Shown: positions 20,080-32,658, numbered from the stretch's first letter. The stretch is 64,000 nucleotides of DNA from Morella rubra (GCA_003952965.2 CM025852.1:13778533-13842532), one strand, 5' to 3'. The notes: generated by a model not told the origin, from the letters alone. Numbers and translations: made by a program.

Positions 20080-20916
20080 TCTAAGGCTTTATTAGCTTTG
20101 ATAAGTAAATCCCTTCCCATCTTGCATTTATGTCCCGGTCTCCACTTCTCATCACATTGAAAACATAGGCCCCACCCCCATCTTCAAAGCAAGCACATTC
20201 TCCTTTGCATCTTTGCCGTGCCAAAAGCAATGACAAGGGTACGGGGTTGCAACATTTGGACTTTGTGTCTAATCTCTTCCTTGAGGTCACTGAGGAAGCA
20301 GCTCAATTTGTAGTGTTTGGACAAATCATGCAATTGTTTTGAGAGAAACTCAAATTATAAGCTTCAACAATAGAGGTTTATCTCAGTTTTGTGAGCTCTT
20401 CCATTGGATCTTCATAAGCACTCGGATGAAATTGAGTTAGAAGAGCATGCAAGAATCCTTCCCAACCTGTAATCCTTCCTGACGCCTCCAAATCTTGAAA
20501 CCAAGTAAGTGTCTTCCCCTCCATATAAAAAGAGGCAAAGATCACCCTATGGTAAGGGTTGATATTATTATGGGAAACAATTGATTTGCCTTATAAGCCG
20601 AGCCCTTATGGTCATCGCCACTAAACCAAGGGACATCTATTTGAGTTGCTCTCAACTACAGCACACTTCCAACATCACTAGTTAACCCATGGTCTGAAGT
20701 TTATCCAATATCCTCCTGTCGCTTCCCAAGAGCATGTACCAAAGTTTTGACATTTTGAGTCATGGCCTGTAACTGCTGATTAATAGAGTTGAGCGACTGT
20801 TGTTAAATGTCTAACATTCTCTTTTGCACTTTATTATTTTTTTGTTGCTTTGGCTTAGACAACCTTAAACTTGCTATAGCTTCAAAGAATTGTGTGAACC
20901 TTGTACCCTCAGCCAT
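20080..20916 (-). pseudogene. Chromovirus gag with CCHC zinc knuckle
   Basis: An ATG at 20916 starts MAEGTRFTQFFEAIAS, a usual start position just inside the 5' LTR and primer binding site. Downstream frames are broken by stops. Near 20165-20110 the frame reads QCDEKWRPGHKCK, the last part of the gypsy zinc knuckle. Confidence 0.72.
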
Positions 20917-20926
20917 GAGGAACGCT

Positions 20927-20938
20927 GCTCTAATACTA
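20927..20938 (-). other. Primer binding site (tRNA-Met type)
   Basis: On the minus strand TAGTATTAGAGC lies just inside the 5' LTR. It differs at two positions from the plant initiator-Met primer site TGGTATCAGAGC. Confidence 0.65.
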
Positions 20939-20939
20939 C

Positions 20940-21284
20940 TGTTAACTGTCTAAAAGGAAATTTAGGAAAAAAAATATGGAAAACACTGGTCTGTTCAAGT
21001 AGATCACACTCCAAATCCAATAATTGGTGGAAACTTGTCTTGTTCCCTTTTTCATTAATGAGGAAATTAAATACATGACATATTTACAAGCTCCTAAACA
21101 AATTTCTATAAAATTGATCCACTAATAATCCATTAAAACCCACTAACCTGACTCACTCTCTAACTAACAGAGTGGCTTAGGAATCGGTGAAATCCAAACG
21201 ACTAAGAGGCAACTTGTTCGCACTCACTGACCCACTACACTGACTTAGTCGACTTAAGGCTAAAAACTCTCAACAAACAATTCA
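20940..21284 (-). repeat. Chromovirus 5' LTR, 345 bp
   Basis: On the minus strand this starts TGAATTGTTTGTTGAGAG and ends in ttaaca directly before the primer binding site. Its first 75 bp recur at the 3' end of the element (14337 leftward). Confidence 0.65.
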
Positions 21285-21566
21285 AAAATACCCAATTAAT
21301 TATAATTATAGGGCAAAATCAATTTCGCCACTCGAACTTTCAGAATAATGATTTAAGTCCCTTATCTTTTTAACATCATCAATCTACGCCCATCTAAATG
21401 TAACATTAAAACAAACGAAATTTACCCCCACATGCACACCACGTGCTCTCCTCCCCACTTGATTTGACAAAATTGCCCCTTTGTGCCTTTTGTCCCCTCT
21501 TTTCTTTCTTCCCGCCCCATTCACCTAAGTCGTTGTCTTTTTTCCTCTTTTCCCACATCCGGCAGA

Positions 21567-21569
<3 letters not shown>

Positions 21570-21597
<28 letters not shown>

Positions 21598-21598
21598 C
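21570..21598. repeat. (CT)n microsatellite
   Basis: Uninterrupted CT dinucleotides inside the left arm of the inverted-repeat unit; the right arm has a shorter version. Confidence 0.95.
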
Positions 21599-21732
21599 CC
21601 CATCCCTCCGCTGACAAAAATGCTTGGTTTATGGTTGGGTCGACGAAGTTGCCAATGGCTGTGAAGTTACACTAACTATACATGTGACATGTGACAGAAA
21701 ATCACCATAACACTGTTACTGTGAGAGAGAGT

Positions 21733-21891
21733 ACCAACTAATATGACGAGATCATGATCCCCAAGGCCTTTAGCTTTGAATTTTTGCCCCTGGACAACCA
21801 TGGAGTCAAGTGGAGAAGGCAAAGTTGAGGCTTGGGCAGAAACAGAGATCCTGCCATCTCTTCTTCCAGTGGGCACTGACCAACTTGGACC
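21733..21891 (-). pseudogene. Class III peroxidase exon fragment
   Basis: The frame reads [15 protein letters not shown], then [10 protein letters not shown] and [16 protein letters not shown], which is the exon-3 part of plant secretory (class III) peroxidases, closest in style to peroxidase 25-like proteins. It stops at LVILVG/gtactctc, matching the position of the conserved intron before the haem-ligand exon (AHTIG). The distal and proximal histidine segments are absent here. It is continuous in frame with the ribonucleoprotein fragment upstream (22083-21922), making a chimeric ORF. Confidence 0.88.
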
Positions 21892-21921
21892 ATGACTCTT
21901 ATATATGCATGCCAATGTATG

Positions 21922-22740
21922 TAAAGTAGAAAGAGCTTCTTCAGCATCTTTCTTGGATTTGAAGGACACGAAACCATATTCGTAGGACTTTCTTGGATTT
22001 TCATGAAATATAACTTGTTCGGAAACAACGTTAGTTCTACATGAATTAAAAAAATTCTCTAAGATCTTTAGACCTGTCTTCATATGGAAAATTCAATAAA
22101 ACAAGTTGAACGGTACTGGTTTCGGTTGCAAAGGACGGGAAGGGCAAGGTTTATTCTTTTGCTCCCTGGCATAATTGATCTTTAAAGTGTAGCCGTCAAA
22201 CTCTTGAAAAGCATGTAAGAGAGAAGAACCAGTAGCTCTACAAGAGAAAACAACACTTAACCCGCATACAATAGCAGAAAATAGTAAATTGAAGTTTTAA
22301 ATCCAATGTCTCCTTTCTAATGTTAAGATTCTGAAAAGGAAAAAAAAAAAAAAAAACTTAACAACAAAATAAACACACAAGATTTTTCTTGTGCGGTAGA
22401 CGAGAACTTGCAATAAATCTGCCACAAAATTTTTTATATAGACTTCAGGATTTTTCTAAGGTACGTTCTCGGCAATAAATCTGGTTTGGGAAGATTCTTC
22501 AGCCACTGGTTCTGATTATTCGCTTTTGATGGACACATTGGATTAAGAAGAATCAAGAGCTATTTCTTGCACGACAGACGAGAACTGCAAGATGAATTTT
22601 CTTACTCTTTTGGTTTTGACGGAAGGGGTATGTGTATGGTTATGTGAGTGAGAAAAAGGAGAGAGTGAGGGGAGAGACTGAGAAAGAAAGACTGTAGCAG
22701 CTAATATTGGACAAAGGTGTGCGTGGGAGTTGCGCAACGG
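21922..22740 (-). pseudogene. Chloroplast two-RRM ribonucleoprotein gene fragment
   Basis: Minus-strand frames show, in order, a Ser/His-rich transit-peptide-like N-terminus ending LQFSSVVQEIALDSS (22740-22545), then EESSQTRFIAENVP (start of RRM1, about 22510-22460), GYTLKINYARE (end of RRM1, about 22190), a linker with PKPVPFNLF, and RRM2 with [20 protein letters not shown] (RNP1 motif YGFVSF) and KDAEEAL. Intact homologues bind chloroplast RNAs. Here there are frameshifts, stops and missing parts of RRM1, and the fragment ends at about 21922 where peroxidase sequence begins. Identification as a chloroplast RNP is from motif order; the exact parent is not known. Confidence 0.75.
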
Positions 22741-22839
22741 AAAAGGAAGTTGTCGACGAAGAGTATAATAAACAAAGAAGAGCCATTAATGTTTGTACGA
22801 TTTGTCTTGCTGGAAGAGAGACGCAGAGAGTTGCTTTGA

Positions 22840-22905
22840 TGGTGCATTCCTCTCAGTAAAAGAACCTGTAATCAACACCAAACCATCACAACCCTGTGCA
22901 ACATC
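22840..22905 (-). pseudogene. Class III peroxidase exon-2 scrap
   Basis: The minus-strand frame VAQGCDGLVLITGSFTERNA matches the peroxidase segment FVQGCDGSVLI.G...ER.A that follows the distal histidine. It lies next to the right inverted arm, with the ribonucleoprotein fragment between it and the other peroxidase piece. Confidence 0.6.
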
Positions 22906-23063
22906 AACGTCAATTTGGTGGCAGAGAAAGATGGGTGGCAAAAGAAGTTGTCAGCGGGGGGATATGAGATAAGAGAGGGAAAGAAGACAGACTTTGGTGA
23001 ACAGGGAGGGAAGAGAGAGAGGAGGGGACGAAGGGCACAAATGAAAATTTTGTCAAATCAATT

Positions 23064-23175
23064 GGATCAAACAGATCCAGGCATTTTAGGAGATCCTTCA
23101 TCTTAGGTCTCCAAAGTGTGTAGTTGGATGCCATAAGATTGATCATTCCACCAAAAGTTGAATTTGTGATTGATT
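23064..23175 (-). pseudogene. Copia-type gag scrap
   Basis: The minus-strand frame MASNYTLWRPKMKDLL followed by LDLFDPI is the N-terminal signature of copia gag proteins (L.GSNY..W...M...L). It abuts the inverted arm at 23063. Only about 35 residues remain. Confidence 0.75.
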
Positions 23176-23565
23176 CCGCCTATATCGAAGGCTCAAATAG
23201 CTTGTTGTTCAATGGTCAGAGCTGAATCTCGTAAAACAAAGCCCATCGTTGTGTCTGAAATGGTTGAAATAGCTATAAATGGGTTCGGTCTGGCCCAAAA
23301 AGGACAATTTAGTCCAAAATGCATGAAATTCGATACTAGAATTTTCTGTCCAAAAACGGAATATTTTGTCAACCTTATTGGAATGCCACCAGAGATGCTG
23401 CTAATGTTAGCAGATTTCGTTATCGTTAATCGATTCACTCAACTCCGTCAGACTCAACTTAACTCAGGCCAACTCGATACGACTCGTCAAGTTGACTCGC
23501 TAATTCAACTGAGACCTTGGCCACCTTGGAGAACACCTAACACGTGAGAGCGCATGCAGCGCGTG
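23176..23565. other. Unassigned repeat-like sequence
   Basis: A plus-strand frame of 125 codons (23170-23547) is open but its product, rich in TQLRQTQL-like repeats of the DNA word actcaact, resembles no protein I know. I consider it non-coding. Confidence 0.3.
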
Positions 23566-24600
23566 TGATAGGGACCCCGGCCTAGACCCCTCATCAATGC
23601 CTATTCCCCTTACAAGTAAAGACTTGTGAGTACTCGAGTTTAGCCTTTGCCAATGGTTGTTATCCCTTGGCCGACCCAATGAACTACTCAATAAAAAAAT
23701 GTATCCCGGGTATCAGATCAAAAAGAAAAGAAAAGATATTTTTGGTATTTTGAATTTATCGAAAGGATAAATTAAAAGAACATGGATGGTTGGGAAAATG
23801 GATGAAAAGAATGATATGCAAGCCTAAGCTCGAATGGGCTGACATCACTAGACGAACTTAGAACATGATTGTGGAACAATGCCGGCTTAACTCAACGATG
23901 AACCGCTAACAAAGTAGATGAGATGTCAGGCCTAACCCTAAGCACCAAACCTCCTCTGCTAGCCTAAGCTTCCAGGCCAAACCCTAGTCGCTGATTGCCA
24001 CCAACTTGATCGGCTTAACCAAGCGCAAGTCAGGTCTAACAAGTGTGAATAGCGGCAGGCCTAACCCTACACACTATAGCACCCTTGTTAGCCCAACTGT
24101 TAGGCTAAACCCCGAATATCGAAAGATAATTGCACAAAGGCTAAAAGCTTTCTTGAAGACTTCTCTATTCAATAATTCAATGGATGCTTACAAATGGTGC
24201 CATGGAGGGTTTTTTATACTACTCCATAGGCTTAGGCAGCAAAGGACTTTCTTCTCACAAGGAAAGTCTTGATTATCACTCAATCAATCCTCCAAGATCC
24301 TATTGAGGTTAAAAAGGAAAGATCTTGTAGAGATCATGCCTTTTGCCTCAAGCTAGCCAAAACAAGGACAAATCAATCAAAGATTGATTGTCCATAAAAT
24401 TAGGGATGTGGCCGGTCATAAGCTTCCATATAGGGAGCATACGAATTGCCACATGCCTAAAAGACTCTAACTTCAATCAAGGAACAATCTTTCCAAAATA
24501 GGACCAAGACTGTTGCCTTAATTGAATCACACAAACATGAAAATTTTTAGGACTCAAAATCAAATAACATAACACCCATAAAATAGGGGGATATAGGGAT
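23566..24600 (-). repeat. 3' LTR of a gag-only LTR element
   Basis: Begins tgatagggacc and ends near cataacacccataaaataggggg; the same sequence recurs at 26136-27115 with many point differences. On the minus strand the LTR ends in ggtccctatca. The left flank was not found to match the right flank as a target duplication. Confidence 0.82.
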
Positions 24601-25360
24601 CCCACATACGGTTTGTAGCCAACATAGGTTGAGTCTTCTTGCTAGCTACCTTCGTCTAGTCTTGGGCTTTCTCTGACTTGTAAGCCTTTTTCAACACCTC
24701 GGCCATCCTCATGGCTTCTTATAAATGCGTTGGCTGCTTCATCTTTAGTTCCTTGGTTATCCAAAGCTTAAGGCCGTCTATGAAAGTTCCAAGAAGAGCT
24801 TCCTCAGACCATCCTCGCACCAAAGTCTGTAGATGCCTGAATTCTTCTACGTAGGCTTGGACCTTGCCTTCTTGCTTGATCTTGGCCAATTGGCCATGAT
24901 GATTGACAACTGGTGACGGTTCGAAATTCTGCAAGAGTTCCTCTACAAATGTTGTCCAACCAAGCCTTCGTTCTTCTCTCTCGTATAGAGCCCTTAACCA
25001 CCTCCACCATGTGTTAGCTTTCCCCTCCAAGAAAAAGCTTGTCGTGGCTATTCTTTCAAATCTCGAGATCTCATAGATCTCAAAATAGCACTCTGCTTTG
25101 TCTAGCCATTCATGTGGATCTTCTCCGTTGAATCTTGGAAATTCAACATTCGGCCAATGGGGCCTTTGGTTGTAAACCCGCTAACTTCTTTGCTCGTCCC
25201 AGTCATCTTCCTCATGGTGTTTTCTTCAATCTCCATGATGTGGTCTTCATCTCTAAGGCTCTTCTTCATCTCTTTTATGGTCGACTCCTCCATAATGGCC
25301 ATGCATTCTTCCACTTGTACTAGCCGTAGATAAATCACGGCTCTTGTAGCTTCCATGGCT
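24601..25360 (-). pseudogene. Ty3-type gag remnant
   Basis: Minus-strand frames give FNGEDPHEWL-like words near 25120, then LEGKANTWWRWLRALYERE, TFVEELLQNFEP, LAKIKQEGKVQAYVEEF and LLGTFIDGLK, the order of the retrotransposon gag domain (Pfam Retrotrans_gag). A stop follows QPTHL at about 24719, after which MRMAEVLKKAYKSEKA continues in frame. The N-terminal part (25356-25102) is in another frame. The only coding remnant of the element. Confidence 0.82.
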
Positions 25361-26135
25361 TATATAGCTCTCCATCTCCAAAGATCTCATGAACTCACCA
25401 ATTTGCTACTTGTCCTTCATTATGCCACACCTTATGTATTTATATGCCTTCAAGACCTTGCAAATATTCGGCACCTCCTCAAAGATTCCCAATTCAGCTC
25501 TACCAATTGAGGTCTCCAAATAAAGACTCTTCAATCTCCCAAATTGGTCTTCCAAAATCTTTCCAAAAATAATTCAATTAATTCAAATCTTGAAACTTTC
25601 ACTTAAATAGATTAAGTGTCATTCTACGATTGAATTAATTTCCAAATTTATGGAAATCCAACAATAGGTTCGGCCACCTCACAAAAATCCCTAAAAGGAA
25701 AGACTTTTCTCCTTTTGGCCGCACCCCCTTATGTCTCCAATGCTTGCCGCACTTTTATATAAGGAAAGAATTTGCCTTTCTTTCAAAATCTTCTCCACAA
25801 GAAACCTTCAAGGAAACATTTTAAGAAATCTGCACCAAATCTCCCAAAATATTTCCAATCCAATCTGTCCACAAATAGGACCCAAATCTGGCCTCCAATG
25901 TTACCAAATCCGAACCCCATAGACACAATGAATTCGGCCACTCCCAGGATAACCATCTAGCCAAAATTTTCAACACACAAACACTCTTTCCACAAACCCA
26001 ATGGAATTCTAAGAAACCAACCTAATGACTCAAGTTGAAATCTTGAAACCTCCCAACCAATTCAATTCGAGTACTTCACTTTGAAACTCCCCTCAAGAGA
26101 CACTTGAGTTCGACTCTCAATGAAAGCACCAAAAT

Positions 26136-27115
26136 TGATAGGGACCACAGCCTAAACCCCTTACCAATGCCTATTCCCCCTCACAAGTAAAGACTTGTGA
26201 GTACTCGAGTTTAGCCATCGCCTTTGGTTGATATCCCTTGGCCGACCCAATGAAGTACTCACTAGGGAAATGTATCCCAGGTATCGGATCAAAAAGAAAA
26301 GAAAAGATATTTTTGGTATTTTAAATTTATCGAAAGGATAGATTAAAGGAACATGGATGTTTGGGAAAATGGATGAAAAGAAGGATACGCAAGCCTAAGC
26401 TCGACTGGGCCGACACCATTAGATGAACTTAGAACCCAATTGTGGAACAACGCTGGCTTAACCCAACGATGAACCTCTAACAAAGTAGATGAGATAGGCC
26501 TAACCCCAAGGCTAGATGGAAGGGAACCCCCGGCCCCCTAACAGTGCACCCCCTTTTCCCCCCAAGCGCCGGCCCCAAAAATAGGTGAATCTCTAACCAA
26601 GCCTAACTTATAGCACCCATGCTAGCCCAAGTGTCAGGCTTATAATGGCACAAAGGCCAAAAGCTCTCTTGGAGACTTCTCTATTCAATAATTCAATGGA
26701 TGCTTACAAATGGTGCCATGGAGGGTTATTTATATTACCTCCATGGGATTGGGCGGCAAAGGGCTTTCCTTTCATAAGGAAAGTCTTGATTGCCACTCAA
26801 TCAATCCTCCATGATCCTATTAAGGTTAAAAAGAAAAATCTTGTAGAGATCATGTCTTTTGCCTCAAGCTAGCACCCAAAACAAGGACAAATCAATCAAG
26901 GATTGATTGTTCACAAAATTAGGGATGTGGCTGGCCATAAGCTTCCATATAGGGAGCAAAGGAATTGCCTCATGCCTAAAAGACTCCTAACTTCAATCAA
27001 GGAACAATCTTTCCAAAATAGGACCAAGATTGTTGCCTTAATTGAACCACACCAACATGGAAATGTTTAGGACTCAAAAGCCAATAACATAACACCCTTA
27101 AAACATGGGGATTCA
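26136..27115 (-). repeat. 5' LTR of a gag-only LTR element
   Basis: Counterpart of 23566-24600. On the minus strand it would start near tgaatccccatg (27115) and end ggtccctatca (26136), directly followed by the putative primer site. Contains a C-rich insertion near 26525-26575 not present in the other LTR. Confidence 0.82.
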
Positions 27116-27817
27116 GCCACATGGGGACGAACCCTTCTTGTGGTGGTTGCTGCTGCCGTGCTCCGCCGCTCCACCACCTTGTAAGGTGGTGACTCCAAAA
27201 TGATCCCCATGGTCTCCTGAATCTTTTGAGACCAACCTCCTATGTGCTGCTGCGTCCGGTGGTCGTGTGGTGGTGCCACCAATCAGCTCTTCTTGGCTTC
27301 GGGATCCATCTTGAGTCAATTTTCCATGCACCTTTGGTTGCGCCACCACGACTGTGGGTCTTGTGGTGGCACGGCCTTCATTGTGCTCCTCAACTCCTCC
27401 TAATTCGTTGTGCATTGCCTTTCCATATACTTTGTCTGAGTCATGCCAAGGCTTGTGGCCTTCGAGCCCTTGTTTTGTCTTGGCAATGCCATGGGGCACG
27501 CCAATGCGCTGCTAGGCATGTCATGGCTTGGGCTATGGCATATCATGGGCATGTCTGATGCCTCGACAAGCCTTGCCTTGCCTAGGTTTTGAATTGGGGT
27601 CTTGTTAGCGTGGTCTCACGCGTCTTCAACCTCTAGAGCAGGTGAAAACTTCTCCGATAATCTTGCTATGGGGTATGGACTTCACGCCAACAATTCTCCA
27701 GTATTTTCCTAGTCTTGTTGGCAAAACTTATTTTTATTAGCTCGGGGATATCAAAAGAATAAAAAAGAGTTTGTCTCCTTAGAAAAATAGACGACACATG
27801 GACCCAGTTGCTTAAGA
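27116..27817. other. GC-rich repetitive flank, no gene assigned
   Basis: A minus-strand frame of 128 codons (27499-27113) is open, but the product is low in complexity and rich in Gly, His and Thr-Arg-Pro and matches no family I know. The DNA has many repeats of tgtggtggtg and catggc. Possibly the internal region of another LTR element. Confidence 0.3.
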
Positions 27818-27971
27818 AAAGGCTGATGAGCTCTTTTTTTTTTTTTTAGGCAACTGGTGGAGCAGGACTTAGCCTGCGGGTGTGGGGGGATTCGACCCCA
27901 TAGCTAACCCTCCCCAAAGGGAGCAGGCGCCAGCTGAGCTAAAGCTCACTAGCAAAGGCTGATGAGCTCTT
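27818..27971 (-). mobile_element. tRNA-derived SINE with 18-bp target duplication
   Basis: The direct repeat AAAGGCTGATGAGCTCTT occurs at 27818-27835 and 27954-27971. Between them, on the minus strand, is a 118-bp body that begins GCTAGTGAGC, has an RNA polymerase III A box (TAGCTCAGCTGGC, 27941-27929) and a B box (GGGTCGAATCC, 27898-27888), and ends in an A tail (T run 27834-27847 on the plus strand). All SINE hallmarks are present and the target duplication is perfect, so the insertion is fairly young. Confidence 0.95.
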
Positions 27972-29621
27972 GCATGCTAAGTAAACTAGTCGTGCGAACA
28001 ATGAAAATTAAGGTTTTCACCACTTTGCAATGAACTTGTGACAGATTCAGTATTCCTCTGCTTTGTAGTGAGATGTTCCGAGTACTTTAATCTTTATTTG
28101 TTTATTGTTAAACAGCTTTTAATTAACTATGAGACTCCTATTTACTTGGACTTCTATTATAATAATTAATTAATTAAGTCACTATTAAAAGTGCCACTAG
28201 CTCTCTATTGTCATTTCAAATTTCAAACAATTAATACTCATTACAAGTTATAAAATATATAACAAGTGATGTAAAGTATTATCTGAAATTAATAATTTAT
28301 AGGTAAAAAATGTGATAAAAATAATAAGTCAAGTGTTAAAATGGTATAAGTGGAAGTTGCAAAATGCATTAATTTTGTTTTTGTTTTTTTTTTTTGTAAA
28401 TTAATAGCTATGAATGAGTGGGCAATCACAAATGCATTTCTTTCTTTGCTCTTTTTCATATGGACACTCTCCATTTATTGCTCTCTCAACTTTTCAGGAA
28501 GAAATGGTCCCAGAATAACAATATAATATATAATTTTTTCTTCTTGAAAAATCTTTGCCACATTGTTGTCGTAAAGACACGTCCACTCACCCATAAATAT
28601 AAATAATAAACAAGAAATGAGACGTGGAAGCGAAACCAAGGTCAATGTTGGAAGCCTCACTGCCACAACCTCCTTGGCCTGAGGTGTCCCGTTCTTACCC
28701 TTAGCCGAGACAGCAACCATGCATAGACGCGAAAGCAAACTCTGTTTCCACGCGGTTTTGGAGGGAACTGGGGGGCGACTGTTGCCGGAGATCTTTTAGT
28801 TCCGGTGGTCCCGAGAGATATGGGCCCTCAAGATATTACGCTTTAATTTCACCTGCAACTACGTACTGAGGTCTTCCTAGTTCCAAGATATTCTGAGAAA
28901 GCATGTACGTGGCTTACTTGTCGTTCCTAAAGTTTACCAATTATGCTTCAGTGCTTTTTTTTATCGCTTTAGTGTCAGAACTTCAAAGCTAAACTAAACA
29001 AACACGTTCACTGCATTTTAATGCCACAATTGTAAGGTGCTTCAGACATTTTTAGGTACATGACAAATGGGTTTCGTCCAATTTTCAAGGTCTGGCGTGA
29101 CCTGTACGTGTAGCACAGGAGATTACACATGCCTAATGAATCAACGGGGACGAACCCATATCAATTAAGAAATAATTTTTATTACTGAGATTTATTTTGT
29201 AATATGGACTGTTTGGTCCCTCATCCATTTTGGCTTTGTATAATTATTAACCAACGGTTAGATTTTCACCTGATCTAGACACTTAATTCTAAAAGGCCTT
29301 GTGGAGCATCGTGGACGCAGTTAAGTGTTCATTAATCCATATGTTCGAGAAGTTAATGGTTTGAATTGGAAAAGTGTAGCCTCCTTAAACGCTCTTATAT
29401 AAGAAACCCGAGTACCTTATAACTCAATCAAAAGCAACTGTTATTAACAAGAAGGATATGTGGTTACATGAAGTTTACAGAGGAGACCTATTACCAAAAC
29501 ACAAAAAAAAAAAAAAAAAGTTGTACAGGAAACAGAAACACGAGGGGCAGCAAGAAAACAGACAGAGATTAGAACCGTTTAAATTCAAACCCCATTTTTT
29601 TCCCAAGATAATACATTAATT
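27972..29621. other. Intergenic DNA, no supported gene
   Basis: A/T-rich sequence downstream of GA2ox. One minus-strand stretch (about 28800-28610) reads ISGNSRPPVPSKTAWKQS and then LCMVAVSAKGKNGTPQ, which has the style of a chloroplast transit peptide, but it has no ATG in frame and no recognisable mature domain, so I do not call a gene. An A run lies at 29502-29519. Confidence 0.35.
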
Positions 29622-31066
<1,445 letters not shown>

Positions 31067-31244
31067 TGTTTTGCTGTTGTGGGCTAATCGATGTTTTTCT
31101 TTTGTGTGTGTTTGTGAAGAGCAGACTAGATGGAAAGCTAGAGCAAAGATGGTTTGGGTGAGGGTTGATGGATAGGAGATTGCTAACATGAAGAAGTTTG
31201 ATTCAAGCTTTTGAGCGCTTGAACCACATGGTGGTCATCTTGGC

Positions 31245-31252
31245 TATTTATA
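31245..31252 (-). promoter_or_regulatory. TATA box of the GA2ox gene
   Basis: On the minus strand TATAAATA lies about 180 bp before the ATG, predicting a transcription start near 31215-31220 and a leader of about 150 nt. Confidence 0.7.
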
Positions 31253-32620
31253 GAACAAGATAGGGTGGAATTGAGTTTTCCTTCAATTTTTTTATTTTTT
31301 ATTTTATTTTTGTTAAATGGATCACACTTTTGAGAGGGACAGAGGCAGAGCGAACTGAGTGTTCATTTCAATCTTCGAATAAACAATCTCGGATTTTTAA
31401 AATTGATTATATAATATTTTTACTGTTTCCCAGTCGGCCAAGGCACCAACCTTTTTTTAGTTCAAATGGTATGAACATCACAATCTCGCGAGAAAAGCAG
31501 CCCTGCCATCGTCACCCCTTTCTGACACAAACGACTCAGATTTTCTTCCACTAAATCGACATTGACAAGTTTATTGCATCGAAAAGGAAATGGTCAAATC
31601 AACGAGATTCCCTTAGATTCGGTTGCTTTTCTCGCTTAAAATATAAGCTTTGGCTAGAGGGAAGAACAGTAACATCCCATTTAGAACCCATATATCTGGT
31701 TGAAAATGGAAGAGTTGCATCTGCAGCTCTTTTTAAATATGAAATACTGGGATTATTTTATGTTAAATCAACTTGGATGGCAGGCACATAGCAGTGCTGA
31801 TTAGGATAATGTATCTCAGATTTTTAAACTTCAGCCGACCTACTCATTCCTGATCCTGTGGGCAAAAGGAATAAATGGGACCTGAAGGAGATGATCAGTC
31901 CCAACTAATGCTATGACTAGACGGATCGAGTGGATTCCCTTGAGCCCTTTAAGGAACAAATTTAAATACCTAATATATATCTGGATAAACCCTTCTGAGA
32001 ATGCGTGGTAGCTTGGAACAGGCAACCAGAAAATAAAAGCAGTACAATATATCCAACATCCTTAATTTCTGCGTAGTTAAAATAATATATTCAGCTAGAT
32101 TCTTCATCATGCTAAAACATTTCTTGATAATTAACCTCTTTAGATTATAATTTATATAAATAATTTTCTCTTTTAAGATCTAATCAATAAAGGAAGCTTT
32201 CTGCTAGTCCCTCCCTCCCAAGGACGTACGCTTGAGCTTCTGTCCGCTAGCTTCATCTTAAGAATGACAATCATCTGGTACCGTGGAATAATTCACGTAC
32301 GTTTACCCGAATTAAAAGAAAAACAGTAATATATATATTCAGGTTCACATGATAGATCAGGATCAGGAAGATCCTTTTGTTATATCCCTTGTAAACGTTC
32401 TATCATTGGGAAAACATGCAATCTCTGATGGGAACGCATCGGAATGGGAAGATTGACTCTGTTTTCAAAAGATACCTAACTTTCAATAGTAGAAGTGATA
32501 TTAACTGTCGAAAAAAAGGGTCCAGTTGAATTGGACTGAAAAAGAGGGCCATCGCCAACAGCCTCGATCATGCAGGATGGTCTCCAATCACAAAAGATTC
32601 TTCCTTTCAGCCTCCGACGT

Positions 32621-32658
<38 letters not shown>

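Larger units (their letters stand above)
14240..21284 (-). mobile_element. Degenerate Ty3/gypsy chromovirus, split by a nested LTR-like element
   Basis: On the minus strand the order is 5' LTR (21284-20940), primer binding site, gag, protease, reverse transcriptase, RNase H, integrase, chromodomain, polypurine tract and a remnant 3' LTR. Removing the 2,264-bp insertion and duplicated target at 16774-19037 leaves about 4.8 kb, slightly short of a full chromovirus. All domains carry stops and frameshifts. The C-terminal chromodomain identifies the chromovirus lineage; the short 345-bp LTR is compatible with clades such as Reina, but I do not assign one. Confidence 0.88.
21300..23063. mobile_element. 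Mutator-like (Pack-MULE type) unit with captured gene pieces
   Basis: The region 21457-21625 and the inverted region 22925-23063 match over about 150 bp: ttgatttgacaaaatt, tttgtgcc, gtcccctc, ttcacc.aagtc and ccgctgacaa occur in the same order on opposite strands. Between the arms are pieces of a chloroplast ribonucleoprotein gene and of a class III peroxidase gene, all on the minus strand and with intron borders retained, so genomic DNA was captured. The left arm extends outward to gggcaaaatcaatttcgcc (about 21311); the right arm stops where a copia gag fragment begins (23063). No transposase or target duplication is visible. Confidence 0.65.
23566..27115 (-). mobile_element. Non-autonomous LTR retroelement with gag only (TR-GAG-like)
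   Basis: Two roughly 1.0-kb direct repeats (23566-24600 and 26136-27115) enclose 1.5 kb. Directly inside the 5' LTR, on the minus strand, is attttggtgctttcattgag, a sequence common just after plant Ty3-type LTRs. The interior encodes a gag remnant and no protease, RT, RNase H or integrase. This matches the class called TR-GAG (terminal repeats with a gag gene). The LTRs differ at many sites, so the insertion is old. Confidence 0.78.

Noticed and set aside
27113-27499. Host gene on the minus strand
   Set aside because: Low-complexity product with no known domain, next to LTR sequence; kept only as unassigned repeat-like DNA.
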